From assembly GCA_947178145.1 (NCBI GenBank), contig CAMWXE010000006.1:1-64000 (forward strand): DNA of 64,000 nucleotides. The letters run 5' to 3'. Every line of letters starts with the position of its first letter. The first letter of the stretch is position 1. This document shows, piece by piece, positions 17,155-26,581 of the stretch. The position numbers and the translations under genes were made by a program. Below the pieces are notes generated by a model. That model was not told the origin of the DNA. It worked only from the letters and a program-made list of their open reading frames with translations, and made no database searches. The DNA comes from an uncultured Lachnospiraceae bacterium. GTDB lineage: Bacteria; Bacillota; Clostridia; Lachnospirales; Lachnospiraceae.

Positions 17155-17646
17155 TTATTCACTGCCTAACTTACCTATAACGAACAGCATCGCTCCGATC
17201 ATAATTCCAAAGTCGGCAAGATTAAATACAATCGAACTCAATTTATCATCCAATTTTCTTAGTATTCCACTGCGGCATTTTTCTGCATTCCCAATATGGA
17301 CAGAGAAGTAATCGACCACATACTTTCTTCTGAGGCGATCATAAGTGTTGCTGTAAGCACCGCCCAGTATCAGAGCAAGCCCGGTTTTCATCAATCGTTT
17401 CCCTCTCGTTCCAAGTGTCGCAGCAAAGATACCTGTCACAAACGCACTAAAAACTAAGGAGAGCAATGCGATCCAATCCTGATTTTTATCTCCGATATTC
17501 AGCATCGCTCCCCTGTTATGATATCGCTTAACAATAATTCTGCTGCCCGCCGCTGGCTGCTCATCAACAACATCACGTTTCTCTATTCGATACTTTATGA
17601 TGCTATCCACCGCCAGAAGTGACATCAGTGTCATAATATATGGCAT
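17155..17646 (-). CDS. Signal peptidase II (LspA)-like membrane protein
   Basis: The 163-residue membrane protein carries LspA boxes: NRGAMLN (44-50), GGAYSNTYDRL (95-105), VVDYF with Asp112, and FNLADFGIMIG with Asp145, the two aspartates that form the active site of signal peptidase II. Four membrane segments are visible. It differs from housekeeping LspA by an insert of about 20 residues with basic and Cys residues between the two catalytic boxes. The start ATG at 17646 has AGAGGA upstream. It directly follows a lipoprotein gene on the same strand, so it may process that or a small set of lipoproteins; whether a standard lspA exists elsewhere cannot be seen. Confidence 0.78.
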   Translation of the reverse strand: MPYIMTLMSLLAVDSIIKYRIEKRDVVDEQPAAGSRIIVKRYHNRGAMLNIGDKNQDWIALLSLVFSAFVTGIFAATLGTRGKRLMKTGLALILGGAYSNTYDRLRRKYVVDYFSVHIGNAEKCRSGILRKLDDKLSSIVFNLADFGIMIGAMLFVIGKLGSE

Positions 17647-17727
17647 ATCGTTCACATCCTCTTGATCATTTTGCGTTTCTAACTCAACGCTACCACAGAT
17701 GTGAACAAATGTCAATCCTGCTGATGG

Positions 17728-18738
17728 TTACTGTTTGCTATTGTTTGTGTCGTTCGTGTTGTTCGTTCCATCTACACTGCCAGCTTCTGTGCTGCTGTTC
17801 TCAATATTGCTGTTCTCTGTACCGCTGTTTCCAGTACTGTCTGACTGACTTGAACCAGTTCCATTGTTTTTCAGATTGCTCACGTCAAACCTGCCCTGCA
17901 GTCCTTGATAGAACTCCTCCATATTGTCATTGATCTTGAAATTGTTTTTCTGCAATACATCGATATACTCTGTGACAATTTTTCCTAAATTACTGTCTGG
18001 ATTTGCCTTCGCAAACTGCTCATAATACTGCAGTGCATTCTGGTCAATAACATCGTTTGTCTCACCTTTATAATAATGATCTATTCCCTCTGTTTTGTTG
18101 TATCCGCCGACGATAGCGTTTGTCGCAATCTCCTCATATATTCTTGCCGCTGCCTCGGATGACACCTCATTTGGATATTTTTCCAGATGCTGCTCGAAGA
18201 GGCGGGCACGCTCTAGCATCTCGGAAAGTGTCATATTGATGACCTTTCGGTTCTCCTTATCAGACATTACCATGGACGGTGTGTCACTCTCCAGACGCAT
18301 CAAATCCATAAACGCGATCATATCCTCAGGCATGTACTGCCTGCTGTCCTCAAGACCTGTGAAATCAATATTTCTGATATCATCGCCAAAACTCAAAAGC
18401 CCTGTAAAAAACCGCTTCACATCGCTCACTGCTGCCCCTGCAATATTCGTATTGATGTAGTTAATAATGCTGTTGGGATCTGTATTTTCGTCGCCGATCA
18501 TTGCATCAAACTCACTGTGATCACCATTTTCCGTGTCAGAGCCGCCCTCGGTGTTATCTTCGCTGCCGCTCTCATTCGTCTGAGACTGGTCTGCACCTGT
18601 GATCGGATCCTTGTTTTCATTTCTGTTATCTTTTTTTCCGCAGGCCGATATGGACAGTGCGCAGATGACACATACTGCCGCGAGTACTGCCCTTCGTACG
18701 GTTGAACTTTTCCTATTCAATATCCACTTTTTTTTCAT
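17728..18738 (-). CDS. Uncharacterised lipoprotein
   Basis: Exported lipoprotein of 336 residues with a basic N-terminus, a hydrophobic segment at about 15-31 and a lipobox SISAC with Cys33. A Glu/Asp/Ser/Asn-rich linker (about 36-75) is followed by a helical domain (about 80-280), then an Asn/Ser/Thr-rich low-complexity tail. I see no known domain. The start is preceded by GGAGG. It lies between the LspA-like gene (81 bases downstream) and the large J-like gene (99 bases upstream), all in the same direction, suggesting a shared function in an envelope-related chaperone or secretion process; that is inference. Confidence 0.72.
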   Translation of the reverse strand: MKKKWILNRKSSTVRRAVLAAVCVICALSISACGKKDNRNENKDPITGADQSQTNESGSEDNTEGGSDTENGDHSEFDAMIGDENTDPNSIINYINTNIAGAAVSDVKRFFTGLLSFGDDIRNIDFTGLEDSRQYMPEDMIAFMDLMRLESDTPSMVMSDKENRKVINMTLSEMLERARLFEQHLEKYPNEVSSEAAARIYEEIATNAIVGGYNKTEGIDHYYKGETNDVIDQNALQYYEQFAKANPDSNLGKIVTEYIDVLQKNNFKINDNMEEFYQGLQGRFDVSNLKNNGTGSSQSDSTGNSGTENSNIENSSTEAGSVDGTNNTNDTNNSKQ

Positions 18739-18837
18739 AATTTTTCCTCCATGTGATCCATAGTTACTGCTGCTATCTTATTGTTTGTCACTTTGGGAAA
18801 AATATGCGCTTTTTTGAAATTTTGAAATTCTCAAATT

Positions 18838-21800
18838 TTAAAATAATTCCCTGCGGATTTCTTCATAAGTGCGCGGTTTCACAGGATTTTCCGAAGCAAA
18901 CTCGGCAAACTTGCCCATAATGGCTGGCAGATCGCCCATGTCGTCAAAGATCAGATCCAGGCAGTTGCGGATTTTCTTCGCATCGGAGTGAATCAGATAA
19001 GCCGGCGTGATTCGTCCCATGAAAGTATCTTTCGGATACTTTTTCCCCTCCACATCCATATAAGTGCTCACATCTGCCACATAATATTCCGCCTGCTGCA
19101 CATCATCGCGCAGACATGCCATCATATAGCGTTTGTCCTCCTGCAGCAGCACAATGTGAAACGGATACCACGTCTGCCCCTCGCTTTGCGGATACCAGGA
19201 AAGCCGCAGCCGCCGGAGCTTGTTCTGCATAAATTCCACCAGAGCCAGTTTTACCACATCTGTATTCCCACTGCCAATCTCAATGACACTGCTGTTTCCG
19301 TCAGGTAATTCCCTCTCTATCTGTTCCGGATAGCGAAAAATCACAAATTTCGACAATATATAATTCTGTACCTGCTCTGCCGGAAATCCTCCCAGCTTTT
19401 GCTTTGCAGCCCGGTATCGCTGCCGTTCTAAGCTGCCGCTGTTGCCAACCGCCCAGAGAAGCTGGTCTCCCACCCGCATTGCGAGGGACTCCCCGCGCCC
19501 CATCTGCCCAAATACTTTGTCAAGACTGCTGACAATGGACGCCGTACTCTGGTGGATTCCATAATCTGGAAGTTTTCCCATGCCAAAAGGAATGTAATGC
19601 TTTTTGCCGTCCTCCACTGTGCGGTACACCTCCGGCATAGAAAGCAGAATATAATACGTATCCCACAGTTCATCAAAATAAAGGCAGGCAAAGCCGCGCT
19701 CATCGCGCAGAAACACCAGCGAACCCGTATACCAATGCAGCTGCAGCCGTTTCAGACTGCCCTGCGCGTATCGTTCAATCAGCGTTTTTAACACCTCTTC
19801 GGTAATTTCTCCTTCTTCCAATGCCTCTGCCGGAGCATATTGCGGCTGCACACAGATCCTGTCAGGCAGCCGCTGGAGCAGCGACAAATCAAAACCGGTG
19901 GGTGACACCAACTCCTGCAGCAGCCTGCGCGCCATAGAAACCGCCGCACTTTCCTCATAAATTCCTTCATAATAGCTCCTCGGCAGATCACGTCTCCCCG
20001 CTGCAGTCTGCTCAAAGAAAATCAGTACGCCCCTCTGCGAATACCAGCTGCAGCCATAAAGATGCTTTTCATTCTCCGCAAACAGCTCCATCGGAAGCGC
20101 TGCGAGTGCATCCTGCTGACTCTCTGATACAGGCAGACAACATATATGACCGGCAAGAAAACCAGCTATCATGCGCCGATCCTGCCTGGGTGCCGCAGTT
20201 GTTTCCAGTCTGTGCAGCAGTTCGCCCCGGACAGATTCATACTGGTCGAATGCCGCAGCTATGACCGGCAATAGAAGAAACAAGCTGCGATTATCTTCCT
20301 GCAGAACTTCCAGCAAAGCTGTCCAGTCCAAAAACGGACGGTATACTGGTACTTTATCCACCTGATATTCAATATAGCGCTGATGGAATATCACATCAAT
20401 CGTGTGACCGTCAAGCGTCATTGTCTCCCTTTTTCCTGTCTCCGCAAAGCGTCCGCTCCATTTGGACAAATATGGTAAACAATAGTTTAGATAAATCAAG
20501 AGTGACTGTCCACTCTCCGGATCTTCCGCAAGGTAGAACCCTGTGTTCAGCCAGTGCCGGAAAAAAGGACGACAATCGAATGTCATGCACTCCTCTGTGA
20601 CAGGCACTGATTCGTCTTCCTCCATCTGCCGCTTTACCTCTTTCTGCTGCAGCAGCCGGTCTGCCAGAGCAGCCACACTTGCCGCACAAGGCGCATCAGG
20701 ATTTTCACGGTAAAATGCTCTGACCTTCTCAAGAAAAGAAATGCATCTGTCTTCTTTCATCCAAATGCACAGAAGATGCTCTTCCACAAAACGCCGGCTG
20801 CGAAGTGCCTTTTGCACGTCCTCCCGCGCAAAGAAAGCCTCCGTCTCCGCAGCCTCCCTATGGGGATTTTTCACGCATTCGCTAAAATAGACGACATCAT
20901 CCTGAAACAGCTGACTGAAATTCTCCTCTTCCTCCGCTATCCCAGGAACCCGTTCCAGGACAATTTCGCGCAGTCTGCCATAGAAAAGCTTTGTGCGTCC
21001 CATCGTGGCAGTTTTGAGAGACAGACACTCCCACAGAATACGGTAAAGCTCCTCGGGAAGTGTCTGTCGTCCAAAGAAATCTTCGAGCAGCCGCAATCCT
21101 GCGGGATGACGCTCCCTCTCATTCCCGCTCTGTGTACATTTTTCTCTTAAGTATGCCAAAACATAATTCTTGATGATACTTCGGGCGGCTGTGACGGCCT
21201 GGTCACTCCAGCTCCCCTCCTCTGCAAGGCGCACGAGAAAATGGTACTCGGAAAAGCTGATAGACAAGGCGCGCTCATTGCCCCGAAACTGCTTTGGAAC
21301 CGGACCTTTCGCAGCAATCTGAAAGACGGACTCCATCCCTTCAAAGCCAGTTCCATGAAGTTCAAACTGTCGTTCCTGTCCTCCTGGCATAGAAGGATTC
21401 CCTGTGTAAAAAGATGTAAACTGATAAGCGATGTGCAGCCATGTCAAAAACTCCCTGCCCGGAGGGTTGTCCTGCCGCTCCACATCCTCCAGAAGCAGTG
21501 CTGTAAATGCCGGCTGCCTGTGGACTTCCAGAAAAGCAGAAGATGTAACGTATTCCATCCAGAGCTTTGGATTGTTACACTGTTTTCCAGTATACAATGT
21601 TACAAACTGCCTGTGGGCATCGTGCTCTATGTATGGATTATTCTCTGACTCTTCCTCATCTGCAACAATCTGCCAGCCGGTATCTTCTGTCTGATCTTTT
21701 GTTTCCCATATACGATCCTCATTCTGTTCTTCCAATATACTGCCATTTTCTATCAATTCTTTTTCGGGGGCATGCTCTTGTTCAGGAAAGCTGTCTTTCG

Positions 21801-22146
21801 TATTATCGCTTTCTGTCAATTCTTTTTCAGGAACACACTCTGGTTCACGAAATCCGTCTTTCGCACTATCACTTTCCGTCAACTGCTTTTCGGATGCACG
21901 CTCCCGTTCACGAATGCTGCCGCTGATATTATTGCTTTCCGCCAATTGCTTTTCGGACGCGCGTTCCGATTGCTGAAAGCTGTCACAGAAATCCATTGCT
22001 GCCTGATAGGCTTTTCGCAGCCGCAGAAACATTTCCGGATTTTCCTCTGGATGGTACTGACGCGTCTGTTTCGCGTAGGCTCTTTTTATGACAGCCGCAT
22101 CATGACTTGGCTCAATGCCCAGAATTCTCCAAATATCTTCCATCAT
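18838..22146 (-). CDS. Large protein with degenerate N-terminal J domain
   Basis: The 1102-residue protein begins with a J-domain fold: IWRILGIEPSHDAAVIKRAYAKQ, then a HPE tripeptide at 32-34 where DnaJ proteins have HPD, then the FLRLRKAYQAA helix. The Asp of HPD is essential for DnaK stimulation in classic J proteins, so function may differ. Residues 61-144 are four 21-residue tandem repeats (EKQL/EKEL units). The rest, about 150-1100, is a long soluble region rich in aromatic and Leu residues with no domain I recognise and two related-looking segments near 790-850 and 960-1040. It is 33 bases after an Hsp70 gene, its likely partner. The start has AAGGAG 5 bases upstream. Confidence 0.82.
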   Translation of the reverse strand: MMEDIWRILGIEPSHDAAVIKRAYAKQTRQYHPEENPEMFLRLRKAYQAAMDFCDSFQQSERASEKQLAESNNISGSIRERERASEKQLTESDSAKDGFREPECVPEKELTESDNTKDSFPEQEHAPEKELIENGSILEEQNEDRIWETKDQTEDTGWQIVADEEESENNPYIEHDAHRQFVTLYTGKQCNNPKLWMEYVTSSAFLEVHRQPAFTALLLEDVERQDNPPGREFLTWLHIAYQFTSFYTGNPSMPGGQERQFELHGTGFEGMESVFQIAAKGPVPKQFRGNERALSISFSEYHFLVRLAEEGSWSDQAVTAARSIIKNYVLAYLREKCTQSGNERERHPAGLRLLEDFFGRQTLPEELYRILWECLSLKTATMGRTKLFYGRLREIVLERVPGIAEEEENFSQLFQDDVVYFSECVKNPHREAAETEAFFAREDVQKALRSRRFVEEHLLCIWMKEDRCISFLEKVRAFYRENPDAPCAASVAALADRLLQQKEVKRQMEEDESVPVTEECMTFDCRPFFRHWLNTGFYLAEDPESGQSLLIYLNYCLPYLSKWSGRFAETGKRETMTLDGHTIDVIFHQRYIEYQVDKVPVYRPFLDWTALLEVLQEDNRSLFLLLPVIAAAFDQYESVRGELLHRLETTAAPRQDRRMIAGFLAGHICCLPVSESQQDALAALPMELFAENEKHLYGCSWYSQRGVLIFFEQTAAGRRDLPRSYYEGIYEESAAVSMARRLLQELVSPTGFDLSLLQRLPDRICVQPQYAPAEALEEGEITEEVLKTLIERYAQGSLKRLQLHWYTGSLVFLRDERGFACLYFDELWDTYYILLSMPEVYRTVEDGKKHYIPFGMGKLPDYGIHQSTASIVSSLDKVFGQMGRGESLAMRVGDQLLWAVGNSGSLERQRYRAAKQKLGGFPAEQVQNYILSKFVIFRYPEQIERELPDGNSSVIEIGSGNTDVVKLALVEFMQNKLRRLRLSWYPQSEGQTWYPFHIVLLQEDKRYMMACLRDDVQQAEYYVADVSTYMDVEGKKYPKDTFMGRITPAYLIHSDAKKIRNCLDLIFDDMGDLPAIMGKFAEFASENPVKPRTYEEIRRELF
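21715..21966 (-). repeat. Four tandem 63-bp in-frame repeats
   Basis: Within the J-like gene, residues 61-81, 82-102, 103-123 and 124-144 are four 21-residue copies with the core E-x-x-x-E-K-E/Q-L-x-E. The copies differ by several residues each, so they are old, but the exact 63-bp period is kept. The segment forms an acidic linker between the J domain and the rest. Confidence 0.85.
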
Positions 22147-22179
22147 TTTGTCTCCTTGTCCATTTTGGTAATCAATTGT

Positions 22180-23934
22180 TTATTCGTCATCCTCCCTATC
22201 TTCCTCATCGTCCGCCCAGAAATCCAAGTCCAGCGGATCTGCGTACAGATAGATCTCTATCGCTGCCAGCTGCTTTCTCATTTCACGGCGGGATTTTTCT
22301 CTCTGAATCAAGTCACCGCTTTCTCTATTCCACTCAAAATACTGAATCAGTTTCGCAACCTGTTCCCGCATAATCCCAGTCATCTGGGCATACAAACGCA
22401 TTGCTGTCTCCAACAACAGCTGATCCTCCTGATTCCCTCTGGCAGCCAGTTGAATCTGCGAAATCCGTTCATGTGCCTGCCGGAGCGCCATGTCTCCCGG
22501 CTGAAAGCGGGAATTGAGAATCATCCGCTCCCGGTAATCCCCTCCGCTGCTGCGGGCACTGACGTGGAGAATCCCGTCAATGTCATACGTGAAAGTAACT
22601 GTGGCATACTGCTGTCCTGCCATTCCTGGCGGAACCCTGACTTCAAGCTCTCCAAGCTTCAGGTTGTCCTTGGCATAATACCCCTCTCCCTGAAAAATCT
22701 CAAACCGCAGTTTCTGCTGATTGTTGGAAAGTGTATAAAAATTGTCCTGATGGCTGGCCGGAAGCATGCTGCTGCGCTGGATCAGAAAAGCCATATGCGG
22801 ATTGTTATCTCTGGCATCATTGTAAGTTGCCACGCCCAGGGAAAATGGACATACATCTGTCATCACAAGATCCTGAAGCTCCTCCGCGCGCTCCTTGATC
22901 CCCGCACAGAGTCCTACCCCAAGCGCCACCATCTCATCTGTATTTCCATGTACAGCGGGGCGGCGGCCAAACAATTCTTCCAGATAATCGCAAAAGACCG
23001 TGAGCTGCGCAGAACCGCCCACCAGAATAACCTCATTGATTCTGCCTGCCCGCGCCCTGTCCTTCATGGCGCGGGAAATGACTGCCCTGACCTTGCAAAA
23101 AATCGGTTCACACAGCTGCCTCAGCAATGTGTTTGTCAGTGTCACGCTGTACTTGTTATCATCCTGCACGAGCACCACGGATACCCTTGTGTCCATATCC
23201 CCCTGGGACAGGGCAATCTTGGCCTCCTCCGCCTGCCGGTAAAGGGAAGACAGCGCAAAAGCATCCAGTTTTTCCATCGTCAGACCATTCTGCCCACAGA
23301 AATATGCCACAATCGCGCAGTCAATATCATTGCCGCCCAAATGATTGTCGCCGGCGATAGCCGTGATTTCGATAATATTTTCAAAACATTCCACAATGCT
23401 CACGTCCAGAGTGCCCCCGCCAAAATCAATCACCATCATCTGACTGTCACCCTGCTCCTGCATGCTGTGCCGATAGTACAAAGCGGCGGCAGAAGGCTCA
23501 TTGATGAGACGCTTTACGGTCAATCCGGCAAGCTGTGCAGCTAATTTGGTGGCGCAGCGCTGATTGTCGTTAAAATAAGCCGGGACACTGATCACGGCCT
23601 CATCCACCGGTTCCCCCAGATACTGCCGGGCATCCTGCAATATCTGTTTTAACACAAGAGAAGAAAGCTCTTCCGGCTTAAAGCTCTTTTTTCCCAGGCT
23701 GATCATGCGCTCTGTTCCCATCCATACCTTGAAAGATGCCGCAGTGCTTTCCGGGTGTGTGATCAACCGCTCTTTCGCGGCTGCACCCACCAGCACGGAG
23801 CCATCTTCCATCATACTTACCACACTGTTTGTCTTGTAATCCCCCAGTTCATTGGGAATCAGCTCTGCCCTGCCGTTGCGGTAGACACAGGCAAGGCTGT
23901 ATGTAGTTCCCAGATCAATCCCGATAATCGCCAT
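22180..23934 (-). CDS. Hsp70-family chaperone, HscC-like
   Basis: Hsp70 protein of 584 residues. The ATPase domain is complete: IGIDLGTTYSLACVY (phosphate 1), AVISVPAYFNDNQR, RLINEPSAAALYY, VIDFGGGTLDVSIVE (phosphate 2) and VILVGGSAQLTVF (adenosine). A peptide-binding beta domain follows (about 390-500), but the lid is short and the acidic C-terminal tail lacks the DnaK EEVD-like end. Such compact Hsp70s with their own J-protein resemble HscC of enteric bacteria. The start ATG at 23934 follows AAGGAGA. It leads a gene row with the J-like protein, a lipoprotein and an LspA-like gene. It is not dnaK itself: no grpE or dnaJ lies here. Confidence 0.9.
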   Translation of the reverse strand: MAIIGIDLGTTYSLACVYRNGRAELIPNELGDYKTNSVVSMMEDGSVLVGAAAKERLITHPESTAASFKVWMGTERMISLGKKSFKPEELSSLVLKQILQDARQYLGEPVDEAVISVPAYFNDNQRCATKLAAQLAGLTVKRLINEPSAAALYYRHSMQEQGDSQMMVIDFGGGTLDVSIVECFENIIEITAIAGDNHLGGNDIDCAIVAYFCGQNGLTMEKLDAFALSSLYRQAEEAKIALSQGDMDTRVSVVLVQDDNKYSVTLTNTLLRQLCEPIFCKVRAVISRAMKDRARAGRINEVILVGGSAQLTVFCDYLEELFGRRPAVHGNTDEMVALGVGLCAGIKERAEELQDLVMTDVCPFSLGVATYNDARDNNPHMAFLIQRSSMLPASHQDNFYTLSNNQQKLRFEIFQGEGYYAKDNLKLGELEVRVPPGMAGQQYATVTFTYDIDGILHVSARSSGGDYRERMILNSRFQPGDMALRQAHERISQIQLAARGNQEDQLLLETAMRLYAQMTGIMREQVAKLIQYFEWNRESGDLIQREKSRREMRKQLAAIEIYLYADPLDLDFWADDEEDREDDE

Positions 23935-23974
23935 ACAAATTCTCCTTATAACACATAAATTAATAGCCTGCCGC

Positions 23975-24017
23975 GCCCCATGCGCCGCCTTAGCGGCGTA
24001 TTTCCTCTGCATGGGGC
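23975..24017. other. Nested hairpin in the Hsp70 leader
   Basis: An outer stem GCCCCATG / CATGGGGC encloses a perfect inner hairpin CGCCGC-CTTA-GCGGCG. It lies 41-83 bases upstream of the Hsp70 start codon and just after the stop of the histidine kinase gene. It has no T tract, so it is not a standard terminator; it could be a transcript-processing or regulatory structure. A second stem AAAGAGACTT / AAGTCTCTTT lies at 24029-24054. Confidence 0.55.
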
Positions 24018-24053
24018 TGTGCATTGAGAAAGAGACTTCATATAAAGTCTCTT

Positions 24054-26387
24054 TTAACATTCTGTCGGTCTTACAATCTCCCACAAAAGTTCCAACAGCT
24101 TTGAAACTTCAATCGGCTTTGCTATATGACCGTTCATCCCTGCTTCCAGCGCTGCCTGTTTATCTTCATCAAAAGCGTTGGCTGTCATGGCAAAGATCGG
24201 GATACCGGCAATATCAGGATGTTCCAGCGCCCGGATCTGTCGTGTCGCCTCATAACCGTCCATGATCGGCATCTGGATATCCATCAGAATCAGGTCGTAC
24301 TGACCTGGTTCTGCCTCCATCATCCGTTTTACCGCAACGGTGCCGTCATCCGCAACATCCACAACAAAACCGACTTCCTGAAGAATCTCCACCGCAATCT
24401 CCTGATTCAGCTCATTGTCCTCCACCAGAAGAATCTTCTTTCCATGGAAAGAGTAAGTATCCGGCAAAACCGCCTCCAAACCTTTGTCCACAAACGGAGA
24501 CTCGAGTATCTCCTTGAGCTCCGATAAAAAGATTGGTTTGGAGCAGAAAGCTGTGACGCCTGCCTTTCTTGCCTCTTCTTCAATATCCGACCAGTCATAG
24601 GCAGTCAGTATGATAATGGGTGTCTCTTCACCGATTATTGCACGAATCCGCCGCACCACTTCGATTCCATTCATGTCCGGCATGAGCCAGTCTATGATAT
24701 ATACGGCGTATTCATCCTCCTGTTCCCCGGCAAGCTTTACCCGGAGAACCGCCTCCTTGCCAGATGTCGTCCAGTCCGGTCGCATGCCGATGGCTACCAG
24801 CATCTTGGTCACGCTCGAGCAGGTGTTAAAATCATCGTCCACCACCAGCGCCCGAAGCCCCTGCAGCTCAGGAATCGTTTCCTGCCTTACCGGACCAGAA
24901 CAGGTCTGAAACTGCAGGGATACTGTAAACGTGGTTCCTTTTCCCACCTCACTCTCCACAGCGATGGTACCGCCCATCATATCCACAATGTTCCTTGTAA
25001 TCGCCATGCCAAGCCCGGTTCCCTGTATTCCGCTGACCGTGCTTGTCCGCTCACGCTCAAATGGTTCAAAAACATTCTTTACAAATTCCGGGCTCATGCC
25101 GATTCCTGTATCTTTCACCTGGAATTCGTACGCTGCATAGCCTTCCGGCGCACTGCTCTTCTGCAGAATCCGGACACTCACCATGCCGCCCGGCTTTGTG
25201 AACTTCATGGCATTGCTCAGCAGATTCAGCAGAATCTGATTCAGTCTGAGCTTGTCGCACATAACATGTTCATTTACCACATCCACCGTATCGATGTAAA
25301 AATCCAGCTGCTTTGACATGATATCTGCCTGTACAATGGTCTTTAAGTCATGCAGAATCTCCGGAATAGAGCTCTCCTTTTCCTCGATTTTGACCTTTCC
25401 GCTCTCAATGCGGCTCATATCCAGCACATCGTTAATCAGGCTCAGCAGATGATTGCTGGAGGTGGCAATCTTTTTCAGATAGTCCTGTACCTGCTCTGTA
25501 TTGTCGATATGCGCGGCAGCAAGCGATGTGAAGCCTATGATGGCGTTCATGGGCGTCCGGATATCATGAGACATATTGTTGAGGAACGTGGTCTTTGCCT
25601 GATTGGCATGCTGCGCGGCAGCAAGCGCGTCCTGGAGATCCGCCGTCTGCGCTTCCAGCTGGGCCTCCATCCGCTTCTCATCATCTATATCGATAAAGAA
25701 TCCGACAAAGGTGACTGGCGAACCATCCTCCCTCCTGGACAGCCTGCCGGCTGCATGGAACCATCTCCATCCTGCATTTCTGGTGAGGAGACGGTATTTC
25801 ACATCATAAGTCTTCTCACCGGTATAATCCCTTACCGTGTCCCAGTACTCTTTCATCACATACGCTTCATCCTCTCCATGCAGCAGATTCGACCAGGAAT
25901 CCAGCCTGTTTGGAAAATCCGCTTCGCTCTCGTACCCCAGCATGTTCCGAAATACATCAGTCCAGATACAGGAGACGATCTCTCCGCGCTCGTCAAAATC
26001 CATGCTCCATTGACCGGATCCCAGCGCTGCCTGAATATTCTCCATCGCGGTCCGCTCCCGCTCAATCTGGGCAAGGGCAGCCCTGAGCTGGTCTTTGTCC
26101 GCCTTTTCCTGGTCCAGCAGAATCCTTGTCTTTTTCCTTGAGTGATGGAGCAATATCAAAAATACCAGAAGCATCAAAGCTGCCACGACGACAGTATGAA
26201 CAAGGAACCTGCACAATGCCTCCAAAGATTCTATCCCCATCATTTCCAATATGTAAACAGCCTGACCAGTACCGGTTTTCGCCCCTTCCGCCAACCATAT
26301 GATTGCAATAAGAAGAAGCACTGCCAGCAAAATTCCGCCCCCTATGGCCAAAACAGCAGTCCTCTTCTTTTGTTTATTTAATCGCAT
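24054..26387 (-). CDS. Hybrid sensor histidine kinase with two receiver domains
   Basis: The 777-residue membrane protein has two N-terminal spans (about 10-33 and 60-80), a coiled-coil (82-115), a PAS domain (115-235), HisKA with His274 ([14 protein letters not shown]), an ATPase domain (370-495, with DTGIGM and [12 protein letters not shown]), and two receiver domains, REC1 at about 510-620 with Asp566 ([11 protein letters not shown]) and REC2 at about 640-770 with Asp703 ([11 protein letters not shown]). There is no Hpt domain, so phosphate may pass to a separate protein. The start follows GGGAGG. No output regulator is adjacent. It lies upstream of the Hsp70 gene in the same direction, 119 bases away. 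Confidence 0.92.
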   Translation of the reverse strand: MRLNKQKKRTAVLAIGGGILLAVLLLIAIIWLAEGAKTGTGQAVYILEMMGIESLEALCRFLVHTVVVAALMLLVFLILLHHSRKKTRILLDQEKADKDQLRAALAQIERERTAMENIQAALGSGQWSMDFDERGEIVSCIWTDVFRNMLGYESEADFPNRLDSWSNLLHGEDEAYVMKEYWDTVRDYTGEKTYDVKYRLLTRNAGWRWFHAAGRLSRREDGSPVTFVGFFIDIDDEKRMEAQLEAQTADLQDALAAAQHANQAKTTFLNNMSHDIRTPMNAIIGFTSLAAAHIDNTEQVQDYLKKIATSSNHLLSLINDVLDMSRIESGKVKIEEKESSIPEILHDLKTIVQADIMSKQLDFYIDTVDVVNEHVMCDKLRLNQILLNLLSNAMKFTKPGGMVSVRILQKSSAPEGYAAYEFQVKDTGIGMSPEFVKNVFEPFERERTSTVSGIQGTGLGMAITRNIVDMMGGTIAVESEVGKGTTFTVSLQFQTCSGPVRQETIPELQGLRALVVDDDFNTCSSVTKMLVAIGMRPDWTTSGKEAVLRVKLAGEQEDEYAVYIIDWLMPDMNGIEVVRRIRAIIGEETPIIILTAYDWSDIEEEARKAGVTAFCSKPIFLSELKEILESPFVDKGLEAVLPDTYSFHGKKILLVEDNELNQEIAVEILQEVGFVVDVADDGTVAVKRMMEAEPGQYDLILMDIQMPIMDGYEATRQIRALEHPDIAGIPIFAMTANAFDEDKQAALEAGMNGHIAKPIEVSKLLELLWEIVRPTEC

Positions 26388-26581
26388 TGTTTTCCTCCCT
26401 CTGTGTTTTCCTTTCCTCCCTTTGCCGGCGCTTCCTAAGCCTCTCTGGCAAAGTCCATCATATCCTCTTCTTCAAGGACTGCTGATATTTTATCACATTC
26501 ATATACTTTTTTCCATTCCCAATTTATAAAGAGAGAAAAGAATAACCCCTGTGTCCTTTCTAAAGTTTGCTTTCAACAAAA

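Noticed and set aside
17135-17167. Inverted repeat AGGCAGTG / CACTGCCT as a terminator of the carbamate-kinase-like gene
   Set aside because: The loop is long, the stem is 8 bp and no T tract follows, so it is not listed as a terminator.
21772-23544. Antisense reading frame of 590 residues over the J-like and Hsp70 genes
   Set aside because: It is a shadow of two well-supported genes on the other strand, with no ribosome site and unnatural composition.
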